In this document: in pieces, positions 22,494-33,615 of the stretch | Layout: the number at the start of each line of letters is the position of its first letter | How positions within the stretch are numbered: the stretch's first letter is position 1 | Notes under the pieces: model-generated | Told to the model about the DNA's origin: nothing | Seen by the model: the letters and a program-made list of their open reading frames with translations, nothing else | Database searches by the model: none | Assembly: GCF_000807275.1 (NCBI RefSeq) | Contig: NZ_CP009056.1 | Location: forward strand, 2,295,192 to 2,359,191 | Direction: 5' to 3' | Source of the DNA: Frischella perrara | GTDB lineage: Bacteria > Pseudomonadota > Gammaproteobacteria > Enterobacterales > Orbaceae | Length of the DNA stretch: 64,000 nucleotides | Program-made: the position numbers and the translations under genes

Positions 22494-22520
22494 GGGTGAT
22501 AGCTTTATTGCGTATCACCC
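22494..22520 (-). ncRNA. Hairpin in the rpoB-rpoC intercistronic gap
   Basis: GGGTGATA (22494-22501) and its complement TATCACCC (22513-22520) form an 8-bp stem with an 11-nt loop between rpoB and rpoC. There is no U-run, so it is more likely a transcript-processing or stability element than a terminator. Confidence 0.45.
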
Positions 22521-22551
22521 GTATAAATAGCAATCTTTAAATTAGATATAA

Positions 22552-25500
22552 TTACTCTTCATCTAATTCAATGTTGATACCAAGCGAACGAATTTCTTTT
22601 AACAATACGTTAAATGATTCTGGAATCGCTGGTTCCATACGATGATCACCATCTACAATATTTTTATACATCTTAGTACGACCGTTCACATCATCCGATT
22701 TAACAGTCAGCATTTCCTGTAATGTGTAAGCGGCACCATAAGCTTCTAGTGCCCATACTTCCATCTCACCGAAACGTTGACCACCGAATTGCGCTTTACC
22801 ACCTAACGGTTGCTGTGTCACCAGACTATATGAACCTGTTGAACGAGCATGCATCTTATCATCAACAAGGTGATTCAATTTCAACATGTACATGTAACCT
22901 ACAGTTACAGGTCGTTCAAATTTCTCACCTGTACGTCCATCAAATAATGTAATTTGACCCGACGTTGGTAAATCACCTAATTGTAATAATGATTTAATTT
23001 CTGCCTCTTTAGCTCCATCAAATACAGGTGTAGCTAATGGCATACCATTACGTAGATTTTGTGCTAATGTCATTACTTCTTGGTCCGTAAATTCAGCTAC
23101 ATTAACTTCTTGTGCAGCACCTAAACCAAGATCATAAGCTTTTTGGATAAATTCACGTAATTTAGCCAATTCTTGTTGTTCTTTCAGCATTGCATCGATC
23201 TTTTGACCAATACCTTTTGCTGCCATACCTAAATGGGTTTCAAGAATCTGACCAATGTTCATACGTGATGGTACCCCAAGTGGGTTCAACACGATATCAA
23301 CTGGACGACCTTGATCATCATATGGCATATCTTCAATTGGGTTGATTTTAGAAATTACCCCTTTGTTACCATGACGACCTGCCATCTTATCACCCGGTTG
23401 AATTTGACGTTTAACAGCTAGGTATACTTTAACAATTTTTAGTACACCTGGTTGTAGATCGTCACCTTGAGTGATCTTCATGCGTTTAGCTTCAAGTTTC
23501 TTATCAAAATCAGCTTTGATTTCATCATACTGTGCAGCTAATTGTTCTAGTTGCTCTTGTTTATCTTCATCTGCTAAACCAATTGTTAACCATTTATCAT
23601 GTGATAACATTTCTAGCTTAGCTGATTCAATACCACCAGCAATTAATACATCTTTGATACGCGCAAACAATGCAGCTTCAAGGATCTTAAATTCTTCGGT
23701 TAAGTCCTTTCTTGCTTGCTTCAATTGCATATCTTCAATTTGTAATGCACGCTTATCTTTTTGTACACCATCACGAGTGAAGACCTGCACATCAATAACT
23801 GTACCTGAAACCCCATTAGGTACACGTAATGAAGTATCTTTAACATCAGATGCTTTTTCACCAAAAATTGCACGAAGTAATTTTTCTTCTGGTGTTAATT
23901 GTGTTTCACCTTTAGGTGTTACTTTACCAACCAGAATGTCGCCACCCTTCACTTCTGCACCGATATATACAATACCGGATTCATCAAGTTTAGATAGCGC
24001 AGCCTCACCTACATTTGGAATATCAGCAGTAATTTCTTCCGCACCTAATTTGGTATCGCGAGATACACAAGATAGTTCCTGAATATGAATTGATGTGAAA
24101 CGATCATCTTGAACTACTTTTTCAGAAACTAAGATGGAATCCTCAAAGTTATAACCATTCCATGGCATAAATGCCACGCGCATATTTTGACCAAGTGCTA
24201 ATTCACCTAAGTCAGTAGATGGACCATCAGCAAGAACATCTCCACGTTCTACTTTTTCACCAAGTTCGACGCATGGAATTTGATTAATACACGTATTTTG
24301 GTTAGAACGGGTATATTTAGTTAAATTGTAAATATCAATCCCCGCTTCGCCTGCGTACATCTCATCAGAATTTACATTCACAACAATACGCGACGCATCG
24401 ACGTATTGGATAGTACCACCGCGTTTAGCAACAACAGTTACCCCTGAATCAACAGCTACAGCGCGTTCCATACCTGTACCTACAAAAGGTTTTTCCGCTT
24501 TTAAGGTAGGTACTGCTTGACGTTGCATGTTCGCACCCATCAAAGCACGGTTAGCATCGTCATGTTCCAAGAATGGAATTAAAGATGCACCAACAGAAAC
24601 GATCTGCTGAGTCGAAACGTCCATATAATTAATCTGTTCTGGGCTATATAAACCTGACTCACCATTTAAACGACAAGTTACAAGCTCTTCTTTAAAACGA
24701 CCTGCGTCATCTAGGTTTGAGTTAGCCTGTGCAATAACATAACTGCTTTCATCTATAGCAGATAAATAATCAATATCATCTGTTACTACACCATCAACTA
24801 CTTTACGATAAGGTGTTTCTAAGAAACCATATTCGTTAGTACGAGCATAAACCGCTAAAGAGTTGATCAAACCGATATTTGGACCTTCTGGTGTTTCAAT
24901 TGGACATACCCGACCATAGTGTGTTGGATGTACGTCACGAACCTCAAACCCAGCACGTTCACGAGTTAAACCACCCGGACCTAATGCAGAAATTCGGCGC
25001 TTATGCGTAATTTCTGATAATGGGTTATTTTGATCCATAAACTGAGATAGCTGACTTGATCCGAAGAATTCACGTATCGCAGCTGAAATTGGTTTAGCGT
25101 TAATCATATCTTGAGGCATTAGAGCATCAAGATCACCAAGAGACAATCGCTCTTTTACTGCTCTTTCTACACGAACTAAACCAATACGGAATTGGTTTTC
25201 TGCCATTTCACCAACACTACGGATTCGACGATTACCAAGGTGATCGATATCATCGACATCACCATGACCATTACGGATAGCGATAAGTTTTTTCATCACT
25301 TCAATAATGTCTTCTTTGGTTAATACACTACTACCTTCAATATCATCTCGATTTAATGATCGATTGAATTTCATACGACCAACAGCAGATAGATCATAAC
25401 GCTCTTCAGTGAAGAATAGGTTTTCGAATAGTGATTCTGCCGCTTCTTTTGTTGGTGGTTCACCAGGTCGCATCATGCGATAAATTTCAACTAAAGCACT

Positions 25501-26580
25501 TAATTGATCATTGGTTGGATCGACGTTTAGCGTTTCAGAAATAAATGCACCATGATCTAAATCATTCGTAAATAATGTTTCAACTTTCTTATAACCGGCA
25601 ATACTCAACTCAGCTAATAGTTCTAATGAAATTGGTGTATTAGCTAGAGCAATAACTTTTCCAGTTGTTTCATTTACATAATCTTTTGCCAGAACTTTAC
25701 CAATAATATATTCGACAGGTACATCAATTTTAGTTACATTGTCTTTTTCTAACTGACGAATATGTCTTGCGGTAATACGACGACCTTTTTCAACGTAAAC
25801 TTGACCTTTTGATTCAATATCAAATACTGCAGTATCACCACGTAAACGTTCTGGAACAAGTTCCATTTTTAATTTTGATTTTGCGATTTCAAATACTGTT
25901 TTATCGAAGAAAATATCTAAAATTTCTTGAGTAGTAAAACCTAACGCTCTTAAAATAATCGTTGCAGGAAGTTTACGACGACGGTCAATACGGGCAAATA
26001 AATTATCTTTAGGATCGAATTCAAAATCTAACCATGAACCACGATAAGGAATAATTCGTGCATTATATAACACTTTACCTGATGAATGAGTTTTACCTTT
26101 ATCGCTATCGAAGAACACACCTGGACTACGATGTAACTGAGAAACAATTACTCGTTCAGTTCCATTAATAACAAAAGTCCCATTATCAGTCATCAATGGG
26201 ATTTCACCCATGTAAACATCTTGTTCTTTAATATCTTTAACCGTGCCTTCAGGTGCATCTTTGTCAAAAATAACTAAACGTAATTTAACGCGTAATGGTG
26301 CAGAATAGGTAATTCCCCTAATTTGACACTCTTTTACATCAAAAACAGGTTCACCCATTTTAAAAGAGACGTATTGAAGTTCTGCATTACCACTATAACT
26401 CTTTATAGGAAAGATTGAACGAAAAGCGGCTTCTAAACCATATTGACCTTCTGGATCTTGGTCAATAAACTTCTGGAACGAATCAAGTTGAATAGAAAGA
26501 AGATAGGGTATATCCAACACTTGTGGACGTTTACCAAAATTCTTACGAATTCGTTTTTTCTCGGTATAGGAGTAAACCAT
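22552..26580 (-). CDS. rpoB: DNA-directed RNA polymerase subunit beta
   Basis: The second-largest RNA polymerase subunit. I start it at ATG 26578-26580 ([20 protein letters not shown]), which aligns with the enteric start and has GAGG upstream; an open frame runs 16 codons further but would add a non-conserved leader. This gives 1342 residues, the same as E. coli. The rifampicin-binding region reads [30 protein letters not shown] in pieces, with the usual Asp-His-Ser contacts except that the position just before KRR is Thr-His-Lys in the normal order, so it looks drug-sensitive. It lies between the rplL attenuator and rpoC. Confidence 0.99.
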   Translation of the reverse strand: MVYSYTEKKRIRKNFGKRPQVLDIPYLLSIQLDSFQKFIDQDPEGQYGLEAAFRSIFPIKSYSGNAELQYVSFKMGEPVFDVKECQIRGITYSAPLRVKLRLVIFDKDAPEGTVKDIKEQDVYMGEIPLMTDNGTFVINGTERVIVSQLHRSPGVFFDSDKGKTHSSGKVLYNARIIPYRGSWLDFEFDPKDNLFARIDRRRKLPATIILRALGFTTQEILDIFFDKTVFEIAKSKLKMELVPERLRGDTAVFDIESKGQVYVEKGRRITARHIRQLEKDNVTKIDVPVEYIIGKVLAKDYVNETTGKVIALANTPISLELLAELSIAGYKKVETLFTNDLDHGAFISETLNVDPTNDQLSALVEIYRMMRPGEPPTKEAAESLFENLFFTEERYDLSAVGRMKFNRSLNRDDIEGSSVLTKEDIIEVMKKLIAIRNGHGDVDDIDHLGNRRIRSVGEMAENQFRIGLVRVERAVKERLSLGDLDALMPQDMINAKPISAAIREFFGSSQLSQFMDQNNPLSEITHKRRISALGPGGLTRERAGFEVRDVHPTHYGRVCPIETPEGPNIGLINSLAVYARTNEYGFLETPYRKVVDGVVTDDIDYLSAIDESSYVIAQANSNLDDAGRFKEELVTCRLNGESGLYSPEQINYMDVSTQQIVSVGASLIPFLEHDDANRALMGANMQRQAVPTLKAEKPFVGTGMERAVAVDSGVTVVAKRGGTIQYVDASRIVVNVNSDEMYAGEAGIDIYNLTKYTRSNQNTCINQIPCVELGEKVERGDVLADGPSTDLGELALGQNMRVAFMPWNGYNFEDSILVSEKVVQDDRFTSIHIQELSCVSRDTKLGAEEITADIPNVGEAALSKLDESGIVYIGAEVKGGDILVGKVTPKGETQLTPEEKLLRAIFGEKASDVKDTSLRVPNGVSGTVIDVQVFTRDGVQKDKRALQIEDMQLKQARKDLTEEFKILEAALFARIKDVLIAGGIESAKLEMLSHDKWLTIGLADEDKQEQLEQLAAQYDEIKADFDKKLEAKRMKITQGDDLQPGVLKIVKVYLAVKRQIQPGDKMAGRHGNKGVISKINPIEDMPYDDQGRPVDIVLNPLGVPSRMNIGQILETHLGMAAKGIGQKIDAMLKEQQELAKLREFIQKAYDLGLGAAQEVNVAEFTDQEVMTLAQNLRNGMPLATPVFDGAKEAEIKSLLQLGDLPTSGQITLFDGRTGEKFERPVTVGYMYMLKLNHLVDDKMHARSTGSYSLVTQQPLGGKAQFGGQRFGEMEVWALEAYGAAYTLQEMLTVKSDDVNGRTKMYKNIVDGDHRMEPAIPESFNVLLKEIRSLGINIELDEE

Positions 26581-26800
26581 TAGTTCCTCAACTTGCTGAT
26601 CGGCCGTTGATAACAATTTGCTATACAAAATGTTGCTATGTAAAAACGGCTTTATTAAATATTCATCAGACCCTAATTATCTATTAATTAAATCTGACAC
26701 CTGCTCGAAATATTTATAAATATCAATTGATTAGGTTCTTAACTATACATTATCAAATCTATAGCTATATAAAATTTCTTTTTTTATGCCTTTACAGCGC

Positions 26801-26842
26801 AAAAAGGCTGGAGGTATAAAACCACCAGCCATCAGCCTTTTT
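26801..26842 (-). terminator. Attenuator / processing hairpin between rplL and rpoB
   Basis: A 10-bp perfect outer stem (AAAAAGGCTG at 26801-26810 with CAGCCTTTTT at 26833-26842) and an alternative inner stem (GGCTGG/CCAGCC) lie just after the rplL stop. On the minus strand the structure ends in TTTTTGCG. In E. coli this same place holds the partial terminator that lowers rpoBC expression relative to ribosomal proteins, and an RNase III site. The overlap of two pairings suggests the same dual role. Confidence 0.75.
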
Positions 26843-26865
26843 AGGCTGCGTACTTAATATCAAAC

Positions 26866-27234
26866 TTATTTAAGTTCGACAACTGCACCAGATTCTTCAA
26901 GTGCTTTCTTAAGAGCTTCAGCATCATCTTTGCTAGCCGCTTCTTTAACAGTTGCAGGAGCTGATTCAACAAGATCTTTAGCTTCTTTTAAGCCTAAGCC
27001 AGTTGCACCACGAACTGCTTTGATTACTGCTACTTTGTTACCGCCAACATCTTTTAAGATAACGTCGAATTCAGTTTTTTCTTCAGCTGCTTCTGCTGGA
27101 CCAGTTGCAGCAACTGCTACTGCTGCTGCTGCAGAAACGCCGAATTTTTCTTCCATCATTGATACAAGTTCAACAACGTCCATTACAGACATTTCAGCAA
27201 CTGCATCTAAAATTTGTTCTTTAGTGATAGACAT
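26866..27234 (-). CDS. rplL: 50S ribosomal protein L7/L12
   Basis: L7/L12 forms the multimeric stalk that recruits translation GTPases. The 122-residue acidic, alanine-rich protein has the N-terminal dimerisation domain ([20 protein letters not shown]), a flexible Ala-rich hinge (about 35-52) and the C-terminal factor-binding domain ([24 protein letters not shown]). It follows rplJ by 77 bp. The GC-richer plus-strand frame over it is a shadow. Confidence 0.98.
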   Translation of the reverse strand: MSITKEQILDAVAEMSVMDVVELVSMMEEKFGVSAAAAVAVAATGPAEAAEEKTEFDVILKDVGGNKVAVIKAVRGATGLGLKEAKDLVESAPATVKEAASKDDAEALKKALEESGAVVELK

Positions 27235-27311
27235 AATATAGTTCCTAAATTTAGAATTTTTAAATTAGTGATTGTTCCCAACTAAAACTAGCCGTAATTT
27301 TATCAATAAAA

Positions 27312-27809
27312 TTATGCAGCTTGTTTTTGATCGCGAACTGCTGCAAGTGTACGAGCCAATTTGCCTGCTGCGGCTTCTTTCATGGTCGACATCAAGCGAG
27401 CTAATGCTTCTTCGTAAGTTGGTAAAGTTGCTAAGCGGTCGATATTAGCCGCAGTAATTAACTCACCTTCAAAGGCTGCTGCTTTAATCTCAAATTTATC
27501 ATTTTCTTTTGCAAACGCTTTGAAAAGACGTGCTGCAGCACCTGGGTGCTCATTTGAAAATGCAATAAGAGTAGGACCAACAAACGTATCTTTTAAGCAC
27601 TCATAAGGAGTACCTTCAACTACGCGACGTAATAAGGTGTTACGAACAACACGCATATAAACGCCAGCTTCACGAGCTGATTTACGTAATGCAGTCATTT
27701 TTTCTACAGTTACGCCACGAGAATCCGCAACGACTGCAGAAAGCGCACCTTTGGCAATTTCGTTAACTTCAGCAACAATTGCTTGCTTATCTTGAAGATT
27801 TAATGCCAT
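27312..27809 (-). CDS. rplJ: 50S ribosomal protein L10
   Basis: L10 anchors the L7/L12 dimers to the ribosome; the L10-L12 complex also represses its own mRNA. The 165-residue protein is the same length as in enterics and starts [30 protein letters not shown] in the usual way. A good AGGAGC ribosome-binding site is present. The 255-bp gap upstream carries the L10 leader. Confidence 0.98.
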   Translation of the reverse strand: MALNLQDKQAIVAEVNEIAKGALSAVVADSRGVTVEKMTALRKSAREAGVYMRVVRNTLLRRVVEGTPYECLKDTFVGPTLIAFSNEHPGAAARLFKAFAKENDKFEIKAAAFEGELITAANIDRLATLPTYEEALARLMSTMKEAAAGKLARTLAAVRDQKQAA

Positions 27810-27884
27810 TAGTTTTGCTCCTGAATTAAACTAGGTTTACACCTAGACTCACTGTACTAACTATTAATATCATATTAAACAGCT

Positions 27885-28040
27885 AGCGTTGTTACGGTGA
27901 GCAGAGTCCTGTTAATTCAACTATATTTATCTAATCAAAATAACGTTTAGGTTCTGTCACCGTCTACGTAGGATATTAAGCAATTATTGCTAATTACACC
28001 TACGGTCTTGGACGGGGTCTGGATTAGGCCAGACACCAAC
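27885..28040 (-). promoter_or_regulatory. L10 leader RNA (autoregulatory element of rplJ-rplL)
   Basis: The gap between rplA and rplJ holds sequence highly like the enteric rplJ leader. On the minus strand GTCTGGCC-x-CCAGAC forms one hairpin, then CCAAGACCGTAGGTG pairs at a distance with CCTACGTAGACGGTG, followed by GACAGAACC. This is the region bound by the L10-L12 complex in E. coli, which shuts down translation of rplJ and rplL. The boundaries are estimates from the conserved blocks. Confidence 0.85.
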
Positions 28041-28064
28041 CGATTCTTATAATATTAAGAAATA

Positions 28065-28766
28065 TTAAACTGATGCACTTAAGCTAGTTTGATCGATAGC
28101 CACACCTGCACCCATAGTAGTAGATAGGCTAACTTTCTTAATAAATACACCTTTAGATGATGCTGGTTTAGCTTTTTTCAATGCTACAATCAATGCTTCA
28201 AGATTGCCTTTTAGTTGTTCAGCATTAAAGTCAACTTTACCAATAGTAGTATGAATAATACCATTTTTATCGTTACGGTAACGTACTTGACCTGCTTTAG
28301 CATTTTTCACTGCTTCAGCAACGTTTGGTGTTACAGTACCAACTTTTGGATTTGGCATTAAACCACGAGGACCTAAGATTTGACCTAATTGACCAACGAT
28401 ACGCATTGCATCAGGTGAAGCGATAACAACATCAAAGTTCATTTCACCTTTTTTGATTTGCTCAGCAAGATCTTCCATACCAACAAGTTCAGCGCCTGCT
28501 GCTTTAGCAGCTTCAGCGTTTGCACCTTGAGTAAATACCGCTACGCGAACACTACGACCAGTACCATTAGGTAACACAATTGCACCACGTACATTTTGAT
28601 CTGATTTACGAGCATCAATACCAAGATTAACTGACACATCAACGCTTTCGGTGAATTTAGCAGTTGCTAACTCTTTTAATAAAGCGATTGCTTCATTAAT
28701 TTCATATTGTTTGGTTGCATTAACTTTTTCGCGGATAAGTTTAGCCTTTTTAGATAATTTAGCCAT
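28065..28766 (-). CDS. rplA: 50S ribosomal protein L1
   Basis: L1 forms the mobile stalk near the tRNA exit site, and in enterics it represses the rplK-rplA mRNA. The 233-residue protein begins [26 protein letters not shown] and has the L1 signature near [16 protein letters not shown]. It follows rplK by only 3 bp, so the two are cotranscribed and probably coupled. Confidence 0.98.
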   Translation of the reverse strand: MAKLSKKAKLIREKVNATKQYEINEAIALLKELATAKFTESVDVSVNLGIDARKSDQNVRGAIVLPNGTGRSVRVAVFTQGANAEAAKAAGAELVGMEDLAEQIKKGEMNFDVVIASPDAMRIVGQLGQILGPRGLMPNPKVGTVTPNVAEAVKNAKAGQVRYRNDKNGIIHTTIGKVDFNAEQLKGNLEALIVALKKAKPASSKGVFIKKVSLSTTMGAGVAIDQTSLSASV

Positions 28767-28769
28767 TGA

Positions 28770-29198
28770 TTAACCCTCCACTTCCAGACCCATTGAGCGA
28801 GCAGTTCCTTCGATAGAACGCATCATAGACTCAATTGTTGCACCATTCATATCCGCAGCTTTCATTTCAGCGATCTCACGAATCTGCGCACTTGTTACTT
28901 TACCTACTTTTTTCTTGTTAGGCTCGCCTGAACCAGATTTGATTTTGGCTGCTTTCTTTAATAATACAGCGGCTGGTGGCGTTTTAGTAACAAAAGTAAA
29001 AGAACGGTCAGAATATACTGTGATAACAACTGGAGTAGGAAGACCTTTCTCTAAACTCTCAGTTTTTGCATTGAATGCTTTACAGAATTCCATGATGTTA
29101 ACACCATGTTGACCAAGCGCTGGACCAACTGGCGGACTAGGATTTGCTGCACCAGCTGCAACTTGCAGTTTGATGTAGGCTTGAACTTTCTTTGCCAT
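28770..29198 (-). CDS. rplK: 50S ribosomal protein L11
   Basis: L11 binds the GTPase-associated centre of 23S rRNA and is needed for RelA stringent signalling. The 142-residue protein is the enteric length and starts [20 protein letters not shown], with the family signature near [19 protein letters not shown]. It opens the rplK-rplA-rplJ-rplL-rpoB-rpoC cluster. The secE and nusG genes normally just upstream are absent; a secreted-protein gene lies there instead, so the promoter must be within 29199-29356. Confidence 0.98.
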   Translation of the reverse strand: MAKKVQAYIKLQVAAGAANPSPPVGPALGQHGVNIMEFCKAFNAKTESLEKGLPTPVVITVYSDRSFTFVTKTPPAAVLLKKAAKIKSGSGEPNKKKVGKVTSAQIREIAEMKAADMNGATIESMMRSIEGTARSMGLEVEG

Positions 29199-29276
29199 TT
29201 TCTGTTCCTTTTACGGGTACAATCGCCTCTGTTAAACCGATAACAGATAGCTCCCCTAAGTTAAATAAGTGCAGTA

Positions 29277-29296
29277 TTCTGCTACAAATAGCAGAA
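29277..29296 (-). promoter_or_regulatory. Perfect 8-bp hairpin upstream of rplK
   Basis: TTCTGCTA and TAGCAGAA (29277-29284 and 29289-29296) form a perfect 8-bp inverted repeat with a 4-nt loop about 80 bp upstream of the rplK start. It could be part of the rplK promoter or leader. A TTG-type -35 lies just upstream on the minus strand but the -10 is poor, so I do not claim a promoter. Confidence 0.35.
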
Positions 29297-29356
29297 AAAT
29301 GCAACAATTATTTTAACTTTATATAAGTAACATAGCAAACATGGAAATTTTAAAAT

Positions 29357-30871
29357 TCAATATTTAACACATGATATGTAAGCTTCATTAGGTTCCATAA
29401 TCACATTACCTTCTACCATACCAACACTGTAATATTTGTTTGGGTTCGGAGAAATTTCACTAGTAAAATAGTAATCATAATTAAATATTTGTTTCATATC
29501 ACTATCAGGCACATCTTTCATCATATCGAATTTGTCACCACTATTTTTCGGAGCATAAAAGTATACTTTGCCCCATTCGCCTGTTAAACCACCACCAATA
29601 GCTCTTTTAGCAGAATCGGTAGCTGGCCACAAATTACCTTCATCACTAAAACTAAGATCTTTTGTCGCATAAGGAGAGTTAGTCAGTTCGGCTCGCACGG
29701 GGAAACGATCACCATTTGCCGAACACATTTGCTTAGCCACGTCAAAACTCACCCCCCAAGAGTTTACTGGAATAAAATAAATCCACTTATTAAGCGAAAA
29801 GCGGTAAATAAATTTAGCTTTGGTATTTATATTGGTAACCAAAATAACAAAATCTTGACCTTTTGGTGGTACATTACCGTTAAATTTAAATTCACTTTTT
29901 GAATCAGGATTAATGCTTCTAACTGTACTTACAAGTGCTGAATTCGGGTTTTTAACCAGTTCATAAGTATATTGAGATATTGGGTTTTTAGGAACGATTC
30001 TAAACCGCCCCTCTGGAAAACCAAATGTTGGAAAAGGTTGACCATTTTGATCCGTTGCCCATGCATAATAACCTGCACGTGGCTTAAATTGGTTAGGGTC
30101 ATAGGGGTCCGGTCTTGCTGTCATTTCACTACCCCACGGAGCAGGATCACTAGGAGCATCAGGCCATCCACCTTTGGTGTTTAATGCTAATACACCTGGT
30201 CTAATATAACAAATACCGTCATCCGCTATTAATTTAAATGTTGTAGATGCTTCTCGTATTTCTGAAGTTCTCGGATCACCGTATTCTGTATTAATATGGT
30301 AACTAAGTGTTACTTTTACAGAAGAATCTCCTCTATAGGATTCCGCATTACATACATTACTACCTAACCAAGTTTTTGAATTTGGATCAATGACGTTATC
30401 ACTAGCATCACGCCACTCAGACGTAATATTATCAATAACTAAATTATTTGTATTAGCTAAATAATCACCATCATTATCCAAAATATCATCATTCGATAAT
30501 GTTGGCAGATTAACACCAAAAGAATAATCACTTGGTGAGGTATTATAGGCAATATTTAATATTCTATTTTGGTTTGGAGTGATCGCTAAATTTTTATCAT
30601 CTGATAATTTTAAATTGAAATAAATACCTTGCAAAACTTTTGCATCGGTTGTATCAAGAATTTGTGGTGCTTCACCTTGAATTGTATTGATAGTCGCTAT
30701 TGATAAACTTGCACGACTATAAGAACATAAGAAAGCGCCGGTAGAAAAAATTAATGCTAAAATTAATAATAATTTCCGACATGAAGAAGTATATTCTAGA
30801 TGATGCTGCATATTACTCATAACCAACCTGTTACCTGTGCGCTTAATATTCACCGCACCTCTTCTTTTCAT
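29357..30871 (-). CDS. Secreted protein with C-terminal invasin-like lectin-type domain (orphan adhesin candidate)
   Basis: I do not recognise the whole protein. I start it at ATG 30869-30871 (MKRRGAVNIKR), giving 504 residues; a TTG 8 codons earlier is possible, as is an ATG 17 codons later. A long basic N-region (about 40 residues) precedes a hydrophobic stretch LLLILALIFSTGAFLC, which resembles the extended signal peptides of large autotransporters. The middle (about 60-240) is beta-rich and Ig-like in look, with a cysteine pair (NVC and ICY). The last 130 residues, with CSANGDRFPVRAELTN, GGGLTGEWGKV, YYFTSE and a final SCVKY, resemble the C-type-lectin-like end domain of invasin-family adhesins; first and last cysteines could form the usual disulfide. 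No membrane anchor, barrel or sorting motif is seen. It is flanked by rplK and ubiD, replacing secE-nusG. Surface adhesion is an inference. Confidence 0.6.
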   Translation of the reverse strand: MKRRGAVNIKRTGNRLVMSNMQHHLEYTSSCRKLLLILALIFSTGAFLCSYSRASLSIATINTIQGEAPQILDTTDAKVLQGIYFNLKLSDDKNLAITPNQNRILNIAYNTSPSDYSFGVNLPTLSNDDILDNDGDYLANTNNLVIDNITSEWRDASDNVIDPNSKTWLGSNVCNAESYRGDSSVKVTLSYHINTEYGDPRTSEIREASTTFKLIADDGICYIRPGVLALNTKGGWPDAPSDPAPWGSEMTARPDPYDPNQFKPRAGYYAWATDQNGQPFPTFGFPEGRFRIVPKNPISQYTYELVKNPNSALVSTVRSINPDSKSEFKFNGNVPPKGQDFVILVTNINTKAKFIYRFSLNKWIYFIPVNSWGVSFDVAKQMCSANGDRFPVRAELTNSPYATKDLSFSDEGNLWPATDSAKRAIGGGLTGEWGKVYFYAPKNSGDKFDMMKDVPDSDMKQIFNYDYYFTSEISPNPNKYYSVGMVEGNVIMEPNEAYISCVKY

Positions 30872-30990
30872 AATTTTCCCCGCTAAACCAATCAAGACTA
30901 ATGCCTAATAGATTAAGTAACCAAAAAACATAACTAACATACTGAAATGAAAAGAATTCTTATTAGAATAGAGCATCAATACTGCTAATT

Positions 30991-31006
30991 TTTGATATAG
31001 ATCACA
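30991..31006 (-). promoter_or_regulatory. CRP/FNR-like binding site upstream of the lectin-like gene
   Basis: TTTGA-TATAGA-TCACA differs from the CRP consensus TGTGA-N6-TCACA by one base. The same bases read TTGAT-ATAG-ATCAC, one base off the FNR consensus TTGAT-N4-ATCAA. It lies about 120 bp upstream of the start of the secreted lectin-like protein. CRP is encoded in this window. The rest of the 315-bp gap (30872-31186) holds the ubiD terminator and otherwise only AT-rich sequence. Confidence 0.5.
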
Positions 31007-31115
31007 TTATAAATGATTAATAAAAAATATCAATAAAAATAACAACTTAGGTTGTTTTATGATTTGTGTAACATAAAATGCTATTTATTAATTTTGAAAT
31101 TAATATAACAACACA

Positions 31116-31144
31116 TAAAAAAGATCAAAGTCATCACTTTGATC
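31116..31144 (-). terminator. Rho-independent terminator after ubiD
   Basis: GATCAAAG (31123-31130) pairs with CTTTGATC (31137-31144) around a 6-nt loop. On the minus strand the stem is followed by TTTTTTATG. It lies about 45 bp after the ubiD stop. Confidence 0.85.
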
Positions 31145-31186
31145 CTTTGTTTATAGTATTATTTAATATTAATTATTGGATTGAAA

Positions 31187-32650
31187 TTAAAGACCTAACT
31201 CATGCCAAATGGTATCAATGTGCTCAACAACTTTTGCATCTTTTTTGATTACATTTCCCCATTCTCTTGTAGTTTCACCTGCCCATTTATTTGTCGCATC
31301 TAATCCCATTTTTGACCCTAATCCAGAAATAGGCGAGGCAAAGTCGAGGTAATCTATCGGTGTATTTTCAATAAAGGTAACATCTCGTTTCGGATCCATA
31401 CGAGTAGAAATTGCCCACATCACATCTTTCCAATCGCGTGCATTAATATCATCATCACAGACAATTACAAACTTCGTATACATAAATTGCCGTAAATAAG
31501 ACCACACTCCCATCATAATTCGTTTAGCATGTCCAGCATATTGTTTCTTGATAGTGACGACCGCAATACGGTAAGAGCATCCTTCTGGTGGTAAATAAAA
31601 ATCAATGATTTCAGGAAATTGCTTTTGTAAAATCGGAATAAACACTTCATTAAGTGCTAAACCCATTACGGCTGGTTCATCAGGTGGACGACCAGTATAA
31701 GTTGAGTGATAAATAGCATCTTTGCGACGTGTGATGTGAGTAACGGTAAAAACGGGGAAACGCTCAACTTCATTATAATATCCGGTATGATCACCGTATG
31801 GACCTTCTAATGCTGTCTCTTGCGGATCAATATAACCTTCTAATACAATTTCTGCACTAGCGGGGACAAGTAAATCACATGATAAAGCGCTAACCACTTC
31901 ACTTCGATGCCCCCGTAGTAATCCGGCAAACGCAAATTCTGACAAGGTATCGGGTACAGGTGTGACTGCGGCTAAAATAGTGGCCGGGTCTGCCCCTAAT
32001 GCAATAGCAACCGGGAACTTTTCACCCGGTTTTGCAGTCTTCCATTCTTGAAAATCCAATGCACCACCACGATGAGCCAACCAGCGCATAATTAACTTAT
32101 TTTTAGCCAGTCGTTGCAAACGATATACCCCTAGATTTTGCCGATCTTTATTAGGACCTTTTGTAATTGTTAATCCCCATGTTATTAATGGTGCAACATC
32201 ATCTGGCCAGCAGTGCATGATAGGAATTTGTGTTAAATCAACGTCATCATTTTGTATAATGATTTCCTGACACGGTGCTGAAGAACGCTGCTTAACCGGC
32301 ATATTTAAAACTTGTTTATATTTTGGCAATTCAGAGAAAAAACCTCGAATTCCTTTTGGCGGCTCTGGTTCACGTAAAAAAGCCAATAAATGACCGACTT
32401 CACGCAAAGCTGAAATATCATCTCTCCCCATCCCCATTGCGACTCGTTTGGGCGTTCCAAATAAGTTACACAATACAGGCATATTATAACCAATTGGATT
32501 TTCAAATAACAAAGCTGGACCGCCTTGCCGTAGAACACGATCAGCAATTTCCGTCATTTCTAAATGCGGATTGATTGGATAGCTTATACGTTTTAATTCA
32601 CCCTGTTTTTCGAGTTGGGCAATATAATCTCTTAAATCTGTATATTTCAT
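31187..32650 (-). CDS. ubiD: 4-hydroxy-3-polyprenylbenzoate decarboxylase UbiD
   Basis: UbiD removes the carboxyl group from the polyprenyl-hydroxybenzoate intermediate of ubiquinone synthesis, using prenylated FMN supplied by UbiX. The sequence follows enteric UbiD nearly throughout, for example [20 protein letters not shown] at the start, [24 protein letters not shown] and [16 protein letters not shown] choose ATG 32648-32650 because it matches the conserved start, giving 487 residues; three in-frame ATGs lie 2 to 7 codons upstream and one of those could be used. It stands alone between the lectin-like gene and thiD. Confidence 0.96.
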   Translation of the reverse strand: MKYTDLRDYIAQLEKQGELKRISYPINPHLEMTEIADRVLRQGGPALLFENPIGYNMPVLCNLFGTPKRVAMGMGRDDISALREVGHLLAFLREPEPPKGIRGFFSELPKYKQVLNMPVKQRSSAPCQEIIIQNDDVDLTQIPIMHCWPDDVAPLITWGLTITKGPNKDRQNLGVYRLQRLAKNKLIMRWLAHRGGALDFQEWKTAKPGEKFPVAIALGADPATILAAVTPVPDTLSEFAFAGLLRGHRSEVVSALSCDLLVPASAEIVLEGYIDPQETALEGPYGDHTGYYNEVERFPVFTVTHITRRKDAIYHSTYTGRPPDEPAVMGLALNEVFIPILQKQFPEIIDFYLPPEGCSYRIAVVTIKKQYAGHAKRIMMGVWSYLRQFMYTKFVIVCDDDINARDWKDVMWAISTRMDPKRDVTFIENTPIDYLDFASPISGLGSKMGLDATNKWAGETTREWGNVIKKDAKVVEHIDTIWHELGL

Positions 32651-32823
32651 GAGCATCTCAAACATTGACATCTAGGGATGATTATAACGTGATTATTATA
32701 ATTCACCATCAGGTATTTAAGACCAGACAATATAGCGTATATCCAGTGTTTACGGATAACGCTTTCTTAATTAGCACTTTACTGTTTAATTTAATATGTT
32801 TTAATACAGACAATTGCAAAATA

Positions 32824-33615
32824 TTACCACCAACGGTAGAAATGATGAGTAGGTCCAATACCTTTACCTATGTGCAAAGTATCTGCTTGTTTAATTGCGC
32901 CATTTAAATAATCTTTTGCTTGTCTAATCGCATCAACTAACGACATTTTAGGTAACAATGCTGATATCGCTGCTGATAGTGTACAGCCTGTACCATGTGT
33001 ATTTTTTGTATTCACTCTTATACTTGAAAAACGAACTATTTCATCATGAGTAATTAAATAGTCCGTGCTCTCTCTGCCATGTAAATGCCCACCTTTAATC
33101 AGTACTGCTTGACAACCAAATTGTAATAACGCCTGTCCTTGATGTTGCATTTGTTCTTCATTCGTTGCTTCCGGGCAATTTAATAATGCTGCTGCTTCCG
33201 GTAAATTAGGTGTAATTAAGGTGGCATAAGGTAGGAGTTTCTCACGAATCGCCTTAATTGCTTTTTGATTTAATAAAGCGTGTCCACTTTTTGCTACCAT
33301 CACGGTATCTAATACAATGTAAGGAATAGGTTTTTGAGCTAATATTTCAGCTACCGCGGTAACGATTGCATTGTTCATCAACATACCAATTTTTAGGCTG
33401 TCAATCTGGCTATCTTCTATAAGTACATTGAATTGTTGTTTAACAAAATTTGCAGGTATAGCAAAAACGTCTGCAACACCTTGAGTACTTTGAGCCGTAA
33501 GAGCCGTTATCACTGACATACCGTATGCGCCTAATGCCGAAAACGTTTTTAAATCAGCCTGTATTCCTGCGCCACCACTAGGATCAGAACCGGCAATTGT
33601 TAATGCGATCGTCAT
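32824..33615 (-). CDS. thiD: Hydroxymethylpyrimidine/phosphomethylpyrimidine kinase ThiD
   Basis: ThiD phosphorylates hydroxymethylpyrimidine twice to give the pyrimidine diphosphate used in thiamine synthesis. The 263-residue ribokinase-fold protein starts [25 protein letters not shown], the family hallmark, and ends with the anion-hole motif [15 protein letters not shown]. It is the last gene of the thiM-thiE-thiD operon and its ATG overlaps the thiE stop by 4 bases (ATGA). Confidence 0.97.
   Translation of the reverse strand: MTIALTIAGSDPSGGAGIQADLKTFSALGAYGMSVITALTAQSTQGVADVFAIPANFVKQQFNVLIEDSQIDSLKIGMLMNNAIVTAVAEILAQKPIPYIVLDTVMVAKSGHALLNQKAIKAIREKLLPYATLITPNLPEAAALLNCPEATNEEQMQHQGQALLQFGCQAVLIKGGHLHGRESTDYLITHDEIVRFSSIRVNTKNTHGTGCTLSAAISALLPKMSLVDAIRQAKDYLNGAIKQADTLHIGKGIGPTHHFYRWW

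Noticed and set aside
23471-24082. Long plus-strand frame of about 200 codons
   Set aside because: It is antisense to rpoB, a fully conserved gene; low-stop antisense frames are common there.
29199-29356. Possible tRNA genes upstream of rplK, as in enterics
   Set aside because: No T-arm or acceptor-stem pattern is present in this gap.
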